From Carnobacterium pleistocenium FTR1 (GTDB lineage Bacteria; Bacillota; Bacilli; Lactobacillales; Carnobacteriaceae): a stretch of DNA of 64,000 bases. Below the pieces are notes generated by a model. That model had not been told where the DNA came from. It ran no database searches and was given only the letters and a program-made list of their open reading frames with translations. The position numbers and the translations under genes were made by a program. Below, piece by piece: positions 62,254-64,000 of this stretch; positions within the stretch are counted from its first letter, which is position 1, and the number at the start of each line of letters is the position of its first letter. The DNA is taken from assembly GCF_000744285.1 (NCBI RefSeq), contig NZ_JQLQ01000002.1, forward strand, positions 186,001 through 250,000, written 5' to 3'.

Positions 62254-63144
62254 TTATTTATCCGATGAAGGTTGTTCTTTAATGATGTCGATGCTTGTTT
62301 TGCGGATATCTGTTGAACGACCAATTTGAATGAGATGGTTCAAGTTCATTTCATAATCTGCAGTAAAGACAATAGAGTACAAAAGATTCAATAGATAAAT
62401 GACAGATGTGGTTGAGGTGAAGTTTCCGATTTTAGAGTAAAGCTTTTCTCGAGTAGTGATTTTTAATGAACAATCGCTATGTGTTGCAATAGGATTATTT
62501 CCTATACTAGTTAAACTAATCGTGGAGGCTCCATTCTTTTTCAAAATGTCCATGCATTTTATAAAGGAATCATCTTCACCTGTATATGAAATAATAAGAG
62601 CGCACGTTTTTTTACTACTATTAAAAGCCTCATAGGTACTGTAATCGTAAGTAGAAGAAATAGTGACCTTTTTATTGATCCTACGCATCTTAGTTACGAA
62701 GTCTTGAGCAATAAGGGCATTAGTTTGGCTCGCAAATACTTTGATCTCATCAGCATCTAGTAAAAGTTTTTGTGCATAGTCCAAATCTTTAGAAGTTATT
62801 AAAGATAAAGTATCTTGCAGAGTATTCTGTTGCAACGTGCTTATTTTATGGGCGATAGAAATTAAATGATCCGTTTGTTCATAAGGTAGATTGGCGTCAA
62901 TAGCTGTAAAATGGCTATTCAAGTAATGCCATTCTTCAAGGTAAGCTTCTTTCAAGTCTATCCAACCTGTAAAGCCCATTTTTTTCGCTACACGAATAAG
63001 GCTCGTAGGATTTGTATGAGTTAAATCTGCAATTTTTTGAGTCGTCATATCTTGTAATTTTTCAGGGTAATCGGTGAGATAACTTACTAGTGCTTGTTCA
63101 GCACCTGAAAATGAAGTGTGTTTTAATCGTTCAATGAGTAACAT
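62254..63144 (-). CDS. RpiR-family regulator
   Basis: 296 aa. N-terminal helix-turn-helix (TTQKIADLTHTNPTSLIRVAKKMGFTGWIDLK) and a SIS domain (DEIKVFASQTNALIAQDFV; CALIISYTGEDDSFIKCMDIL). AAAGGAGC precedes the ATG. Divergent from a 6-phospho-beta-glucosidase; it most likely controls that gene in response to a sugar phosphate. Confidence 0.9.
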   Translation of the reverse strand: MLLIERLKHTSFSGAEQALVSYLTDYPEKLQDMTTQKIADLTHTNPTSLIRVAKKMGFTGWIDLKEAYLEEWHYLNSHFTAIDANLPYEQTDHLISIAHKISTLQQNTLQDTLSLITSKDLDYAQKLLLDADEIKVFASQTNALIAQDFVTKMRRINKKVTISSTYDYSTYEAFNSSKKTCALIISYTGEDDSFIKCMDILKKNGASTISLTSIGNNPIATHSDCSLKITTREKLYSKIGNFTSTTSVIYLLNLLYSIVFTADYEMNLNHLIQIGRSTDIRKTSIDIIKEQPSSDK

Positions 63145-63158
63145 AAAAAAGCTCCTTT

Positions 63159-63189
63159 CCTACACAAATAGTATATATTTTTGTGTAGG
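63159..63189. promoter_or_regulatory. putative RpiR operator
   Basis: CCTACACAAA (63159-63168) and TTTGTGTAGG (63180-63189) form a perfect inverted repeat with an 11-bp spacer, in the divergent region between the regulator and the GH1 gene. Confidence 0.65.
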
Positions 63190-63265
63190 GGTTTTACAAG
63201 AGCAATCGCTAAATTTAGAAAGTGTGTGTTGGAAACTTCTAATTGTAGATAGACGATTGAAAAAA

Positions 63266-63279
63266 TGAAACCGTTTAGA
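63266..63279 (+). promoter_or_regulatory. cre-like site before the GH1 gene
   Basis: TGAAACCGTTTAGA matches the CcpA consensus at 12 of 14 positions, 40 bases before the start codon. Confidence 0.4.
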
Positions 63280-63293
63280 TAAAATGAGAATAA

Positions 63294-64000
<707 letters not shown>

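Overview
The window is AT-rich DNA from a low-GC Gram-positive bacterium of the Lactobacillales, most likely Carnobacterium or a close relative. This is inferred from gene content (DhaS-regulated dha operon, class Ib nrdI-nrdE-nrdF, many PTS parts, RpiR and PRD regulators), strong AGGAGG-type ribosome binding sites, frequent TTG/GTG starts and low-GC codon use. No rRNA, tRNA or CRISPR array was seen.

Layout. 0-5.4 kb: glycerol catabolism. glpK (cut by the left edge) and the TetR-type activator dhaS run leftward; gldA-dhaK-dhaL-dhaM run rightward, turning glycerol into dihydroxyacetone and then DHAP with PTS-derived phosphate. A candidate structured RNA follows. 5.9-10.7 kb: class Ib ribonucleotide reductase (nrdI, nrdE and two nrdF genes) behind two NrdR boxes. 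10.9-15.7 kb: a flavin module with a cytosolic ApbE flavin transferase, a protein with two FMN_bind domains plus PAS, a DUF454 membrane protein, an OYE-FMN_bind fusion, and a separate FMN-binding protein whose promoter carries a LexA-like box.

15.8-30 kb: an accessory, very AT-rich zone with an IS1380 remnant, nonsense-mutated genes, many small membrane proteins, two copies of an XRE-type regulator, a BcrAB-like ABC exporter, acetyltransferases, and a family of perfect palindromes recurring next to the regulators and the exporter. 30-43 kb: mixed genes (methionine aminopeptidase, VOC protein, MurE-like ligase, SPFH protein, methyltransferase, secreted fumarate-reductase-like lipoprotein, YdeI-like protein, MerR regulator with aldo/keto reductase and SDR, MsrA, endonuclease III).

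43-53.5 kb: nucleoid-associated protein, then a PRD regulator driving a fructose-family PTS (two EIIA, two nearly identical EIIB, one EIIC) and an AlsE-type epimerase, probably a D-allulose or D-allose route. RpiR, two Gfo/Idh dehydrogenases and deoC follow. 53.5-60 kb: a 434-bp pseudogene copy of the 3' end of the glutathionyl-hydroquinone reductase gene, a persulfide-sensor (CstR-like) operon with a four-domain CoA-disulfide reductase/rhodanese/TusA/DsrE fusion, and HxlR with its SDR neighbour. 60-64 kb: GH114-like lipoprotein, gapA, RpiR and a GH1 6-phospho-beta-glucosidase cut by the right edge.

Most notable: the first NrdF lacks the conserved metal-ligand aspartate; GlpK has Asn at the catalytic-base position and no PTS-phosphorylated His; endonuclease III has lost two iron-sulfur cysteines; and the accessory zone carries a repeated long palindrome tied to duplicated regulators.
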